From assembly GCA_902799855.1 (NCBI GenBank), contig CADCCA010000013.1:1-21779 (forward strand): a DNA stretch of 21,779 nucleotides, written 5' to 3'. Below are positions 1 through 8,045 of the stretch, piece after piece (within the stretch, counting starts at the first letter, position 1; each line of letters begins with the position of its first letter). The notes beneath the pieces are model-generated. The model was not told the origin of the DNA. It saw only the letters and a list, made by a program, of their open reading frames with translations, and did no database searches. The DNA is from an uncultured Erysipelotrichaceae bacterium. Lineage in GTDB: Bacteria; Bacillota_I; Bacilli_A; RFN20; CAG-826. The translations under genes and the position numbers were made by a program.

Positions 1-21
1 TTTGTAGATAGGAATAATTAA

Positions 22-1347
22 ATGAAAAAAAGAACAAAACTAACCTTTGCAGGTATTGTAACCGTAGGTGCTGCAATTCTTTTAAGCGGATGTACAGCAC
101 CATTTTGTTCAAAAGATGATAAGGCACACATCTTGTATGCTTTTGATTATGGCGTGAGCGATTATTACGAAAAGAAGGATGGCGTTGAATTACCAACAAA
201 TGCTGAAAAAGTATGGGATACCAATGACACACTCTATTTCGTATACACCGCACCTACATCAACTTCAAGCGGTTTAGGCAAAACAAACGCTGATGCTGCA
301 AAGAGCTATATCAGTACTCCATCTGATACATATTTTAAAACGATGGATAGATTGGTTCTTGAAACAGCTTTGAAAGCATATAAAGGTGACACCGTTGATT
401 TCGCAACGGTCACTTACAATGATGCTCTTAACGCTTTAGACAAATATGGTTATTTAAAATACGCAGGTGAAGGAGACAACAAACTCTGGAACAACTGGGA
501 CGTATTAAACCAAAACCTAAGAGATATGTCTATTGATGGCATTCTTAACAGCAGACTTTTAAATATTGTTGCTGAAAAAGTTTTAGCAGAAAATTTACCA
601 GAAGAAGATTTATCACAAATTATTGCTGTTACGTATACCGATAATTATCCAAATTCGTTTGATTTAGATATTACCGCTGCCAGTGAAAATAATGTCTATT
701 TTTATTCAGCCAGCAGTGTTAATTATCCGAATGATAAAATTGGATTTGATGATTGGTCCTCATACTTAAAACAAATCAATCCAGGTTCTCTTAATGGCAC
801 AGTTAATCTTTCTAAAGAAACAATTAGCGAAACTGAAATTGAAACAGAAAAGTATGGAAAATGGGTAGTTAGTACTGATGGCACTAATGAAAAACATATT
901 TCTGGTTACTATTTTGAAAATAACGAATACCACGTTTATCAAAAAGTAGCTGTTATAGAAAATGTTGATCCATTCACAAGTGATGCTAAACAAATCTTTA
1001 AATCAAACAAACAAGAAGATGCTTTCGGCTATGCTTTTTATCAAAAAATGAGTGCTGGTATCGTCTTAGACGATTTACCAACTAATGACTGGATCAAACT
1101 TTATAAGAAAGATATGAACAGTTTAACTACTAGCTATCGTTCATGTATTGCCATCTCTGAAGATAAGTATGGTTATTACGGCTACGCGAAAGGCGCGCAA
1201 TACCGTAATGATGACCCAATTCTTGCTGACAACGGTAAAATTGAAGTCACCATTCAAGCAAAAGACTGGGGATATGCATGGAAAAAGGGTTTCTTGGAAG
1301 GTTTATTAGTCTTCCCAATTGCCTGGTTAACTGAAGTGCTGGTGTAG
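22..1347 (+). CDS. yidC: YidC/OxaA membrane insertase, N-terminal part (frameshifted gene)
   Basis: First part of a membrane protein insertase that folds and inserts proteins with or without Sec. Residues 1-24 form a lipoprotein signal: a basic start, a hydrophobic stretch and the lipobox LLSGC with Cys24. Residues about 25-415 form a large hydrophilic extracytoplasmic domain that I do not recognise; the final residues (WKKGFLEGLLVFPIAWLTE) are the start of the first YidC core transmembrane helix. The frame then stops at 1345-1347, while the rest of the core continues one frame away from 1335. Joined, the protein would be about 676 residues, far longer than Bacillus SpoIIIJ (about 260). AGGAA at 10-14 is a suitable ribosome site 7 bases before ATG. 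Gene order (followed by jag and mnmE) supports the call. The 21 bases before it could hold the end of another gene (a TAA ends at 21), but too little is visible. Confidence 0.85.
   Translation: MKKRTKLTFAGIVTVGAAILLSGCTAPFCSKDDKAHILYAFDYGVSDYYEKKDGVELPTNAEKVWDTNDTLYFVYTAPTSTSSGLGKTNADAAKSYISTPSDTYFKTMDRLVLETALKAYKGDTVDFATVTYNDALNALDKYGYLKYAGEGDNKLWNNWDVLNQNLRDMSIDGILNSRLLNIVAEKVLAENLPEEDLSQIIAVTYTDNYPNSFDLDITAASENNVYFYSASSVNYPNDKIGFDDWSSYLKQINPGSLNGTVNLSKETISETEIETEKYGKWVVSTDGTNEKHISGYYFENNEYHVYQKVAVIENVDPFTSDAKQIFKSNKQEDAFGYAFYQKMSAGIVLDDLPTNDWIKLYKKDMNSLTTSYRSCIAISEDKYGYYGYAKGAQYRNDDPILADNGKIEVTIQAKDWGYAWKKGFLEGLLVFPIAWLTEVLV
1335..1344 (+). other. yidC: Frameshift site inside yidC
   Basis: The upstream frame is open to a TAG at 1345-1347; the downstream frame is closed by TGA at 1332-1334 and open after it. 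The frame change must therefore lie in this short interval. Adding one base after about 1337 (for example making GAA GTT GCT) restores WLTEVAGVVGGLAQ, a smooth YidC transmembrane sequence. No slippery heptamer of the X XXY YYZ kind is present, so programmed shifting is unlikely. A one-base deletion, in the cell or in the assembly, is the simplest reading. Confidence 0.85.
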
Positions 1348-2051
1348 TTGGTGGTTTAGCCCAATTACTCGCTATCTTCGCTATTACCTTTATTGTTAGA
1401 GCTTTAATGCTTTTGGTCACATTCAAACAAACAAGCAGTAATGCGAAAATGCAAGCTATCCAACCAGAAATCACAAAGATTCAAAACAAATATCCAAACG
1501 CCAATAAGAACACATATGAAAAGCAACAAATGGCTGCGGAAATGAATAAGTTATATAAGAAGAACAAGATCAATCCTCTTGGTTCATTACTTGTAATGAT
1601 TGTTCAATTCCCTGTCTTCATCTGTGTGTGGGGCGCCTTACAAGGATGCGCGAGCTTATCAACTGATGCGTTCTTAAACTTACACTTATCTGATTCAATC
1701 AGTGGCGTCTTATTTGGTAGTGGAAACTGGGCAAATGGCAGTGCTATCACAGCCCTTGTCTTATTCTTACTTATGTCTGGTGCCCAAGTTATTGCTATGT
1801 TGCTCCCACAATGGATTCAAAAGAAGAAACGTAAACAAGTTGCTTCTTTAGGTAAAAATCCTGCACAAAACGATCAACAAAGTAAGATGAAAATGTTCAC
1901 TTACATCATGATGGCCATGATTATTTTCATGGGCTTCACATTACCAAGCGCGATGGGCGTGTATTGGTTTGTTGGTGCTTTATTCTCAGTTGTTCAAACA
2001 TTGGTCTTTGAGAAAATTAATAGCGCCAAAGCTAAAAAGAAAGGTAGATAA
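1335..2051 (+). CDS. yidC: YidC/OxaA membrane insertase, core C-terminal part (frameshifted gene)
   Basis: Conserved insertase core in the frame one base off from the preceding part. Reading from 1335 gives the rest of the first membrane helix (AGVVGGLAQLLAIFAITF) followed by VRALML, whose Arg matches the conserved positive residue in the hydrophilic groove of the family. A charged cytoplasmic hairpin follows (QPEITKIQNKYPN, typical of YidC), then membrane segments around NPLGSLLVMIVQFPVF, SAITALVLFLLMSG and MMAMIIFMGFTLP...VYWFVGALFSVVQ, and a basic tail ending KAKKKGR. The first ATG in this frame is 1407, but starting there would lose part of helix 1 and there is no ribosome site before it, so independent translation is unlikely to give a working insertase. 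Six bases separate it from jag. Confidence 0.87.
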   Translation, partial: SAGVVGGLAQLLAIFAITFIVRALMLLVTFKQTSSNAKMQAIQPEITKIQNKYPNANKNTYEKQQMAAEMNKLYKKNKINPLGSLLVMIVQFPVFICVWGALQGCASLSTDAFLNLHLSDSISGVLFGSGNWANGSAITALVLFLLMSGAQVIAMLLPQWIQKKKRKQVASLGKNPAQNDQQSKMKMFTYIMMAMIIFMGFTLPSAMGVYWFVGALFSVVQTLVFEKINSAKAKKKGR

Positions 2052-2057
2052 TTCGAT

Positions 2058-2657
2058 ATGAAATCATATACTGGAAAAACAGTTGAAGAAGCATTGCAAA
2101 ATGCTGCCAGTGAAACTGGTGTTGCTGTTGACGATTTAATTTATATCGTCTCAGACAAAAGAAAAGGTCTTTTTTCTAAAAAGATTGTTGTTGAAGTTTA
2201 CGATTTAGCGGATGTTATTAGATTTGCTGAAGATTATTTATTAGGTGTTACTGATGCTTTAGAAATCGAAAGTTCAGTCAATACCAAATTAGATGATCAA
2301 GTCATCCGTATCACCATTGATTCAACACATAATCCAATTTTAATTGGAAGAAATGGCAAAACATTACAAGCTCTTAATGAACTCGTTAAATTGGCTGTGA
2401 GCAATCACTTCCATAAGAGATTCAGAATTTTACTTGATATCAACGGTTATAAAGATAGCAAGTATTCTCGTCTCGTGCGTATGGCTAGAAGATGCGGACA
2501 CGATGTGCAAAGAACAAAGACAACTTACACATTTGATCCAATGCCAGCGGATGAAAGAAGAGCTATTCACAACGCATTAAATAATATGCCAAACGTTCGC
2601 ACCGAATCCATCGGTGAGGGCGCCCAAAGACAAGTCCAAATTATTTACGTTGAATAA
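2058..2657 (+). CDS. jag: KhpB/Jag RNA-binding protein (Jag-N, KH and R3H domains)
   Basis: Single-stranded nucleic-acid-binding protein that in Firmicutes partners with KhpA and affects cell division and envelope growth through RNA binding. Three parts are visible in 199 residues: an N-terminal Jag-N domain (about 1-50, with the KGLFSKK loop), a KH domain with the GxxG loop GRNG at 97-100, and a C-terminal R3H domain whose Arg167-x3-His171 is in ADERRAIH. Length is close to the usual 205-210. It sits 6 bases after yidC, the standard position, and is followed after 3 bases by a terminator, so yidC and jag end one transcript. AAAGG is present about 11-14 bases before ATG, a weakly placed ribosome site. 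Confidence 0.95.
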   Translation: MKSYTGKTVEEALQNAASETGVAVDDLIYIVSDKRKGLFSKKIVVEVYDLADVIRFAEDYLLGVTDALEIESSVNTKLDDQVIRITIDSTHNPILIGRNGKTLQALNELVKLAVSNHFHKRFRILLDINGYKDSKYSRLVRMARRCGHDVQRTKTTYTFDPMPADERRAIHNALNNMPNVRTESIGEGAQRQVQIIYVE

Positions 2658-2660
2658 AAG

Positions 2661-2680
2661 ACACCCTTCGGGTGTTTTTT
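2661..2680 (+). terminator. Rho-independent terminator after jag
   Basis: Perfect 6-bp stem ACACCC / GGGTGT with a TTC loop (2667-2669), followed by a run of T through 2680. It begins 3 bases after the jag stop. Only 14 bases remain before the mnmE ATG. Confidence 0.88.
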
Positions 2681-2694
2681 AGAAATATACCCTT

Positions 2695-4017
2695 ATGTTT
2701 GAAACAATAGTCGCTTTAGCAACCGCTCCAATTAAATCTGCTTTAAGCATCGTTAGATTATCAGGCGATGATGTTTTCAATGTGGTAAGCAAATGTTTCA
2801 CGAAAGATTTAAGAGGAATAAAAGAAAGAACTATTCTTTATGGTTCCATTGTTAATGATGACGAAAAAATCGATGAAGTAGTGCTTTTAGCATATAAAGG
2901 CCCTAAATCATTTACAGGTGAAGATTCTGTGGAAATAATATGTCATGGATCCCCGCTTGTTTCTAAGCAAATAATCGAGGCGTGTATTAAAAATGGCGCG
3001 AGAATGGCTACAAATGGTGAGTTTTCATCCCGTGCGTATATGCATAATAAAATTGATTTAATCCAAGCTGAAGCAATTAATGATGTTGTAAATGCTACAA
3101 CCAAGGAAGCCAAGAAATTAAACCTTCTTTCTTTGGATGGAAAGACCAGTGATTTAATTAGACCGATTAAAAATAGAATCGCAGATATCATTTCTTTGAT
3201 AGAAGTGAATATTGATTATCCTGAGTATGAAGATATTGAAGTTGCCAATAAAGATAAAATCGTTAGTGTCGTCGACGAATTAGTTCCTCAAATCGATTCC
3301 TTATTAGCGGATGGTGAAAAAGCCAAAATTATCAACGAAGGTATTAAAGTTGCCCTTGTTGGTAAGCCAAACGTTGGTAAATCTTCATTATTAAATGCTA
3401 TTTTGGGTGAAGATCGTGCGATTGTTACGGATATAGCGGGCACCACACGTGATGTTGTTGAAGGACACGCCAATATCGATGGTGTTGTTTTGCATCTATT
3501 TGATACAGCGGGTATTCGTGATTCAAATGATAAAATTGAATCAATTGGTATCGAAAGATCTAAAAAGACTATCAAGGAAGCAGACATTGTTGTCGTTGTT
3601 TTAGATAGTTCAAGAGATTTAGACGATGAAGACAAGCAAATTCTCGAATATACAAAAGAATACAATCCAATTGTTGTTTACAACAAAGATGATGAATCTA
3701 AACAAGATGATAAGTTATCAATTTCGGCCTTAAATAGCCAAATTGAGCCACTTATTAAAGCAATTAAAGAAAGAATAGGTATTGATGAAAAAGCCTTCTC
3801 TAAACCTGCTTTAAATAACGCTAGACAATTAGGATTACTTAGCAAAGCTAAAGAATCATTATTGGCGGCTAAAAATGACGCGTTAAATGATTTAACAGTA
3901 GATTTAATATCTACATCCTTGTTTGATGCTTATACCGCCATTTTGGAAATCTTAGGCGAAGCTAATCAATTAGATTTGTCTAAAGAGATCTTTTCTCGTT
4001 TCTGTGTGGGTAAATAA
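2695..4017 (+). CDS. mnmE: tRNA uridine-5-carboxymethylaminomethyl(34) synthesis GTPase MnmE
   Basis: GTPase that, with MnmG, modifies U34 of tRNAs reading NNA/NNG codons, using a folate-carried one-carbon unit. The 440 residues show the N-terminal folate-binding domain (from ETIVALATAP), the helical domain, and an inserted G domain with P-loop GKPNVGKSS (223-231), switch II DTAG (270-273) and NKDD (330-333). The protein ends in FCVGK with the expected Cys437, so it is full length. Its stop overlaps the tatD start by one base (TAATG), which suggests coupled translation. No Shine-Dalgarno is visible before ATG, and the jag terminator ends 14 bases upstream with no promoter between, so expression may rely on read-through or a promoter inside jag. 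Confidence 0.96.
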   Translation: MFETIVALATAPIKSALSIVRLSGDDVFNVVSKCFTKDLRGIKERTILYGSIVNDDEKIDEVVLLAYKGPKSFTGEDSVEIICHGSPLVSKQIIEACIKNGARMATNGEFSSRAYMHNKIDLIQAEAINDVVNATTKEAKKLNLLSLDGKTSDLIRPIKNRIADIISLIEVNIDYPEYEDIEVANKDKIVSVVDELVPQIDSLLADGEKAKIINEGIKVALVGKPNVGKSSLLNAILGEDRAIVTDIAGTTRDVVEGHANIDGVVLHLFDTAGIRDSNDKIESIGIERSKKTIKEADIVVVVLDSSRDLDDEDKQILEYTKEYNPIVVYNKDDESKQDDKLSISALNSQIEPLIKAIKERIGIDEKAFSKPALNNARQLGLLSKAKESLLAAKNDALNDLTVDLISTSLFDAYTAILEILGEANQLDLSKEIFSRFCVGK

Positions 4018-4787
4018 TGAAGATTATTGATACACATTGCCATTTAAATGATGAAGCGTTGTATAAGGATTTAGACAACGTTATTTCTCGTGCTTTAAGT
4101 GCGGGTGTTGAAAAAATGGTTGTTATAGGCTGGGATAAAGCCAGTTCAGAACTCGCTATTAAAATAGCGGAGCAATATGATTTTATCTATGCTGTTATCG
4201 GTTTTCATCCAGAAAACATCTTCGATATTAATGATGATATCTTGTATGAAACTTTAAATTTATATAAGCATCCAAAAGTAGTGGGTATCGGTGAAATTGG
4301 ATTAGATTATCACTGGACAAAAGAGCCTGAAAAAAGAGAACTCCAAAAACAATATTTCATTAAACAAATTGATTTTGCCAATAAAGTTGGACTACCAATA
4401 TCAATCCATAGTAGAGAAGCTTTTGCAGATACAGTTGCAATCCTAAAAGAACACAAACCACTTCATGGAGGAGTGATGCATTGCTACTCTGGAAGTGTGG
4501 AAAATATAGATGATATAATTAACCTCAATTTGTATATTGGACTAGATGGACCAGTTACGTTTACAAACGCTAAAACTCCTAAAGAAGTTGCAGCGGAAGT
4601 TCCACTTGAAAAATTGGTGGTTGAAACAGATTGCCCATACCTATCTCCTCACCCATTAAGAGGAACTGTTAATGAGCCTGCAAATATTTCTTTAATTGTC
4701 GATGCAATCGCGGATGCTAGAGGAATGTCTAAAAAACACTTGTTAGATGTCTTATATCAGAACTCTTGTAAGCTATTTAATTTATGA
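4017..4787 (+). CDS. tatD: TatD-family metal-dependent deoxyribonuclease
   Basis: Metal-dependent hydrolase of the TatD/amidohydrolase fold, known as a 3'-5' DNase active in DNA repair and turnover. The metal ligands are all visible: His7 and His9 in DTHCH, Glu93 in GIGEIGLDYHW, His131 in PISIHSREA, His155 in GVMHCYSG and Asp205 in VETDCPYLSPHP. Length 256 is normal. It overlaps mnmE by one base and rnmV by four (ATGA), so it lies in a translationally coupled run. The tatD-rnmV-rsmA order is the Bacilli order and favours an RNA/DNA maintenance role. It ends in TGA, showing TGA is a stop here. Confidence 0.94.
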   Translation: MKIIDTHCHLNDEALYKDLDNVISRALSAGVEKMVVIGWDKASSELAIKIAEQYDFIYAVIGFHPENIFDINDDILYETLNLYKHPKVVGIGEIGLDYHWTKEPEKRELQKQYFIKQIDFANKVGLPISIHSREAFADTVAILKEHKPLHGGVMHCYSGSVENIDDIINLNLYIGLDGPVTFTNAKTPKEVAAEVPLEKLVVETDCPYLSPHPLRGTVNEPANISLIVDAIADARGMSKKHLLDVLYQNSCKLFNL

Positions 4788-5302
4788 AAATTTATCTAGA
4801 TGGAATATTAGTGGTTGAAGGAAAAGAAGATGCTTCTTATCTTTCAAATTACATCGCTTCAGAAATTGTTATAGTTAATGGTTTTGAATTATCTAAAAAC
4901 ACAATTGATTATTTAAAAGATAAGAAAGTTATTTTACTTTTAGATCCAGATGAATCCGGCTTAATAATTAGAGAAAAATTAAATAAAGTTTTAGTTAATC
5001 CAATTAACGTTGAGATTGATATTTCTAAATGTAATCGCGGCATTAAAAAAGGCGTTGCGGAATGTCAAATTGATGAGGTACTAGCGAAATTGAGCCAATA
5101 TGTCATCGAAAAAGACATGGGAAATACATCAGATATTAAAATCTCTGACTTATACGAATTAGGTTTAATTAATAATAAGGAATTAAGAGATGAAGTTTGT
5201 GAAAAGTTGAATCTTGGGAAGTGCAATGGTAAGCAATTATATAAAAGGTTATTGATTAATAAGATTAGTCTTAATCAGTTATGTGAGATAATGAATAAGT
5301 GA
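4784..5302 (+). CDS. rnmV: Ribonuclease M5 (5S rRNA maturase)
   Basis: Toprim-domain endonuclease that trims the 5S rRNA precursor together with ribosomal protein uL18. The Toprim catalytic residues are present: Glu13 in VVEGKED and the acidic pair Asp54/Asp56 in LLLDPDESG. The C-terminal half (from about residue 115) is the charged M5-specific region. Length 172 fits the family (about 180-190). The start overlaps the end of tatD by 4 bases and one base separates its TGA stop from rsmA, the usual neighbour. Confidence 0.93.
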   Translation: MKIYLDGILVVEGKEDASYLSNYIASEIVIVNGFELSKNTIDYLKDKKVILLLDPDESGLIIREKLNKVLVNPINVEIDISKCNRGIKKGVAECQIDEVLAKLSQYVIEKDMGNTSDIKISDLYELGLINNKELRDEVCEKLNLGKCNGKQLYKRLLINKISLNQLCEIMNK

Positions 5303-5303
5303 T

Positions 5304-6113
5304 ATGGAAATTAATCGTTCAAATATTTTTGAAATAGTTAATAAAGCTGACTTAAAACCAGACAAAGATTATGGTCAGAATTTTTTAGTTGAACCGCAGA
5401 TTTGTGAACGTATAGTTTCTGCCTTAAATATTGAAGAGAATGACACTGTAATTGAAGTTGGTCCTGGTCTAGGATCAATGACTCATTTTTTATCTAATTT
5501 TGATAATGAAATAACGGTAGTGGATATCGATAGAAGAATGGTTGATTTCCTCAGTATTGTTTATCAAAATTCAAATGTAAAAATTGTTGAAAATGATATT
5601 AGAAAAGTTGATGTTTCTAGCTATACAAAAGTCATTGGAAATCTACCCTACAATATTACAACTGAAACAATACAATTTTTCTTGTTGAATGCTAGCGCTG
5701 CAAAAAGAATGGTGTTCATGATTCAAAGCGAAACATTCAATCACTTTTTCGATGTTTCTGGAAAAGAATACGGCCCGACATCTGTGTTAATTCATCTTCT
5801 TGGAAATATCGAAAAACTATTTGTGGTCAAAGCCGGTTCTTTCTATCCAGCCCCTAAATGTAACTCTACCGTTTTTGCGATCGATATCGATAATAACAAA
5901 AACCGCGATGCTGCTATCGATGCATTCAAGGTTGCTAAACAATTGTTCTTGAACCGCCGTAAGACAATCCAAAATAACCTGACTAATTATTTAAAAAATA
6001 AAGACTTAGCCTCTAAAGTTTTAACGGATTTAGGTATTGATCCTTTATCTCGGCCAGAACAATTATCACCTGAAATATATTCAAAGATTTCAGAGCATCT
6101 AAAAAATAAATAA
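5304..6113 (+). CDS. rsmA: 16S rRNA (adenine1518/1519-N6)-dimethyltransferase RsmA
   Basis: SAM-dependent enzyme that dimethylates two neighbouring adenines in the 3'-terminal hairpin of 16S rRNA, a late step of small-subunit assembly. Motifs in order: GQNFL (24-28), the SAM-binding EVGPGLG (51-57), the acidic VVDID at 72-76, and catalytic NLPY (113-116). A small helical C-terminal domain carries FLNRRKTIQNNL, typical of KsgA/RsmA. Length 269 is normal. It follows rnmV by one base. A loose inverted repeat (ACAAAG ... CTTTGT, 6113-6135) follows the gene but has no T run, so I do not call a terminator. Confidence 0.96.
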   Translation: MEINRSNIFEIVNKADLKPDKDYGQNFLVEPQICERIVSALNIEENDTVIEVGPGLGSMTHFLSNFDNEITVVDIDRRMVDFLSIVYQNSNVKIVENDIRKVDVSSYTKVIGNLPYNITTETIQFFLLNASAAKRMVFMIQSETFNHFFDVSGKEYGPTSVLIHLLGNIEKLFVVKAGSFYPAPKCNSTVFAIDIDNNKNRDAAIDAFKVAKQLFLNRRKTIQNNLTNYLKNKDLASKVLTDLGIDPLSRPEQLSPEIYSKISEHLKNK

Positions 6114-6157
6114 CAAAGCTTACTTAAAACTTTGTGCGAAATACGTTATCATAATAT

Positions 6158-7015
6158 ATGCCTATGAAAAACTTACATATTCGTAGTTTTGCTAAAATCA
6201 ATATTAGTTTAAACATCACCAAAAAAAGAGAAGACGGTTTTCATGAACTTGATTCAGTCATGCTTCCAATCTCTCTACACGATTCTTTAGTCGTTTCAAA
6301 ATTAAATGGACCAGATAATTTCGTCACGGTCGATGATTTTTCTATTAGAACTTTTAGCTATAACTTAGCGACACTTTCTATTGATAAATTGCAAAGTGTC
6401 TATCATTTTAACGACAAATTTAGAGTCTTAATTCACAAAGTCATTCCTATTCAAGCCGGTCTTGGTGGTGGTTCTAGCAACGCTGCATTCACGATGAAAG
6501 CAGTTAATTCAATGCTAAAACTCGGAGCGACTGATGAAGAATTAATCAAGTTAGGAAAAACTTTAGGTTGTGATATTCCATTTTTCATCAAATGCAAACC
6601 TGCAAGAGTGCAAGGTGTTGGTGAGATTTTAACTCCTATCACAATCAAAAATAACTACTACGTGCTATTAGTTAAGCCAGAATTAGGCTGCTCAACTAGA
6701 GAAGTTTATGCCCTTTCTGACACTATGGATTTAAAAGTTGGAAATATTGAAAATGTTATCAAAGCTTTAGAAGAAGGAAATGATGACTTACTAGCAGAAA
6801 ATATTTCTAACGCTTTGCAAGAACCCGCTATTGAATTAGTGCCTGTCATTCAATCCATCATCAATGAATTGCATGAAAATGGTTTGAAAATGGTGCAAGT
6901 AACTGGTTCAGGTTCTGCAGTATTTGCTCTAAGCACGAACAAAAAACAATTAAAAGAAGTATTTAAAAAGCTAGACGATAGATATGAAGTCGAACTAGCA
7001 AAAGTCATAAAGTAA
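6158..7015 (+). CDS. ispE: 4-diphosphocytidyl-2-C-methyl-D-erythritol kinase
   Basis: GHMP kinase that phosphorylates CDP-ME in the MEP route to isoprenoids. Visible are Lys13 in SFAKIN, the glycine-rich ATP loop GLGGGSSNAA (101-110), the catalytic Asp139 in GCDIPFF, and the C-terminal motif VTGSGSAVFAL. Length 285 is normal. Two in-frame ATGs lie close together (6158 and 6164); neither has a Shine-Dalgarno, and the second, giving MKNLHIRSFAKIN, is equally good. The 44-base gap from rsmA is A/T rich with weak -10-like sites (CATAAT at 6150-6155) but no well-spaced -35. The rsmA-ispE-glmU neighbourhood matches Bacillus. Confidence 0.95.
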   Translation: MPMKNLHIRSFAKINISLNITKKREDGFHELDSVMLPISLHDSLVVSKLNGPDNFVTVDDFSIRTFSYNLATLSIDKLQSVYHFNDKFRVLIHKVIPIQAGLGGGSSNAAFTMKAVNSMLKLGATDEELIKLGKTLGCDIPFFIKCKPARVQGVGEILTPITIKNNYYVLLVKPELGCSTREVYALSDTMDLKVGNIENVIKALEEGNDDLLAENISNALQEPAIELVPVIQSIINELHENGLKMVQVTGSGSAVFALSTNKKQLKEVFKKLDDRYEVELAKVIK

Positions 7016-7026
7016 AGGAGATTATT

Positions 7027-8043
7027 ATGGACAAATATGTCGTAGTCTTAGCGGCCGGTAAAGGTACCGGTATGAATTCTCGTGATCCTGAGCATTCAAA
7101 GGTTTCCTATCCAATCTTAGGCAAACCAATCATTAACTATGTTATTGATGCAGTTAAACCATTAGATCCAAAACAAATTGTCACTGTTGTTGGTTTCGGT
7201 GGTGAATTAACTGCTAAACTCGTTGAAAAAGAATCAGATGTCGTTTGGCAAAAGAGGTTATTAGGTACTGGTCACGCTGTTTTACAAGCAAAACCATTCT
7301 TGGAAGGAAAACCAGGTCAAACATTAGTTATCTATGGTGATACACCATTAGTAGAAACTGAAACATTACGTCAAATCTTCCACATTCATGAAAAGAATAG
7401 ATATGACATGACTGTCGTTTCTGCAGTTTTAGAAAATCCAAAAGGATATGGCCGTATCTTACGTGAAGATAAATCAAATCGTATTTTAGCGATTAGAGAA
7501 GAAAGTGACTGCACATTCAGTGAATATGAAATTAACGAAGTTAACACTGGTATCTGTATCATTGATAACGAATTATTATTCAAATACATTGAAAGATTAT
7601 CAGTAGATAATAACAGACACTTATTCTACTTATCTGAATTAGTCCAATTATTCATCCAAGATAATTATCATGTTGGTGTTTTTGTTGCTGAAGAAATGAA
7701 AGAAGTTTACAGCATTAACAATCGTGTCCAATTAGCGTATGCGACAAAGATTATGCGTAAACGTATCAACAATAGATTGATGCTTTCTGGTGTGTCTATG
7801 GACCACAGTGGTTCCACATACATTTCACCAGATGTTAAGATTGGCCAAGACACAATCATTCGCCCAAATACCACGATTCTTGGTAATTCAGTAATTGGCG
7901 AAGCTTGTATTATCGGTCCAAACGTTGTTTTAGATAATGTTGAAGTGGGTAATGATAGTGAAATCTTATTCTCCTGCCTCAGCAATGAAAAGGTTGAAAG
8001 CAATACACGTGTCGGTCCTTTTGTGGATAGACAAGGTAAATAA
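7027..8043 (+). CDS. glmU: GlmU-like N-acetylglucosamine-1-phosphate uridylyltransferase, lacking the acetyltransferase half
   Basis: Nucleotidylyltransferase that would make UDP-GlcNAc from GlcNAc-1-P and UTP. The fold-defining motifs are LAAGKGTGM (8-16), Lys25 in HSKV, LGTGHAV (79-85), GDTPL (104-108), KGYGRI (139-144) and EVNTG (171-175). From about residue 258 the first turns of a left-handed beta helix follow (STYISPDVKIG, NSVIGEACIIG), and the protein stops at VGPFVDRQGK, near residue 330 of the usual 455. The whole CoA-binding acetyltransferase region with its catalytic His is missing, and no LbH sequence follows in any frame seen. The usual Arg of GTRM is Gly15 here. A strong AAAGGAG lies before ATG. 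The enzyme may be a uridylyltransferase only, or may use another sugar. Confidence 0.85.
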   Translation: MDKYVVVLAAGKGTGMNSRDPEHSKVSYPILGKPIINYVIDAVKPLDPKQIVTVVGFGGELTAKLVEKESDVVWQKRLLGTGHAVLQAKPFLEGKPGQTLVIYGDTPLVETETLRQIFHIHEKNRYDMTVVSAVLENPKGYGRILREDKSNRILAIREESDCTFSEYEINEVNTGICIIDNELLFKYIERLSVDNNRHLFYLSELVQLFIQDNYHVGVFVAEEMKEVYSINNRVQLAYATKIMRKRINNRLMLSGVSMDHSGSTYISPDVKIGQDTIIRPNTTILGNSVIGEACIIGPNVVLDNVEVGNDSEILFSCLSNEKVESNTRVGPFVDRQGK

Positions 8044-8045
8044 TT

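Noticed and set aside
1..21. 3' end of an upstream gene (rnpA expected from gene order)
   Set aside because: Only six codons could be seen before a TAA at 19-21; too short to identify.
1335..1347. Programmed -1 frameshift in yidC
   Set aside because: No slippery heptamer or strong downstream stimulatory stem is visible; a one-base indel is simpler.
3288..3665. 125-codon open frame on the - strand inside mnmE
   Set aside because: Shadow of the conserved G domain of MnmE on the other strand.
6113..6135. Terminator after rsmA
   Set aside because: The inverted repeat ACAAAG/CTTTGT is only six A/T-rich pairs with an 11-base loop and is followed by GCGAAATACG, not T residues.
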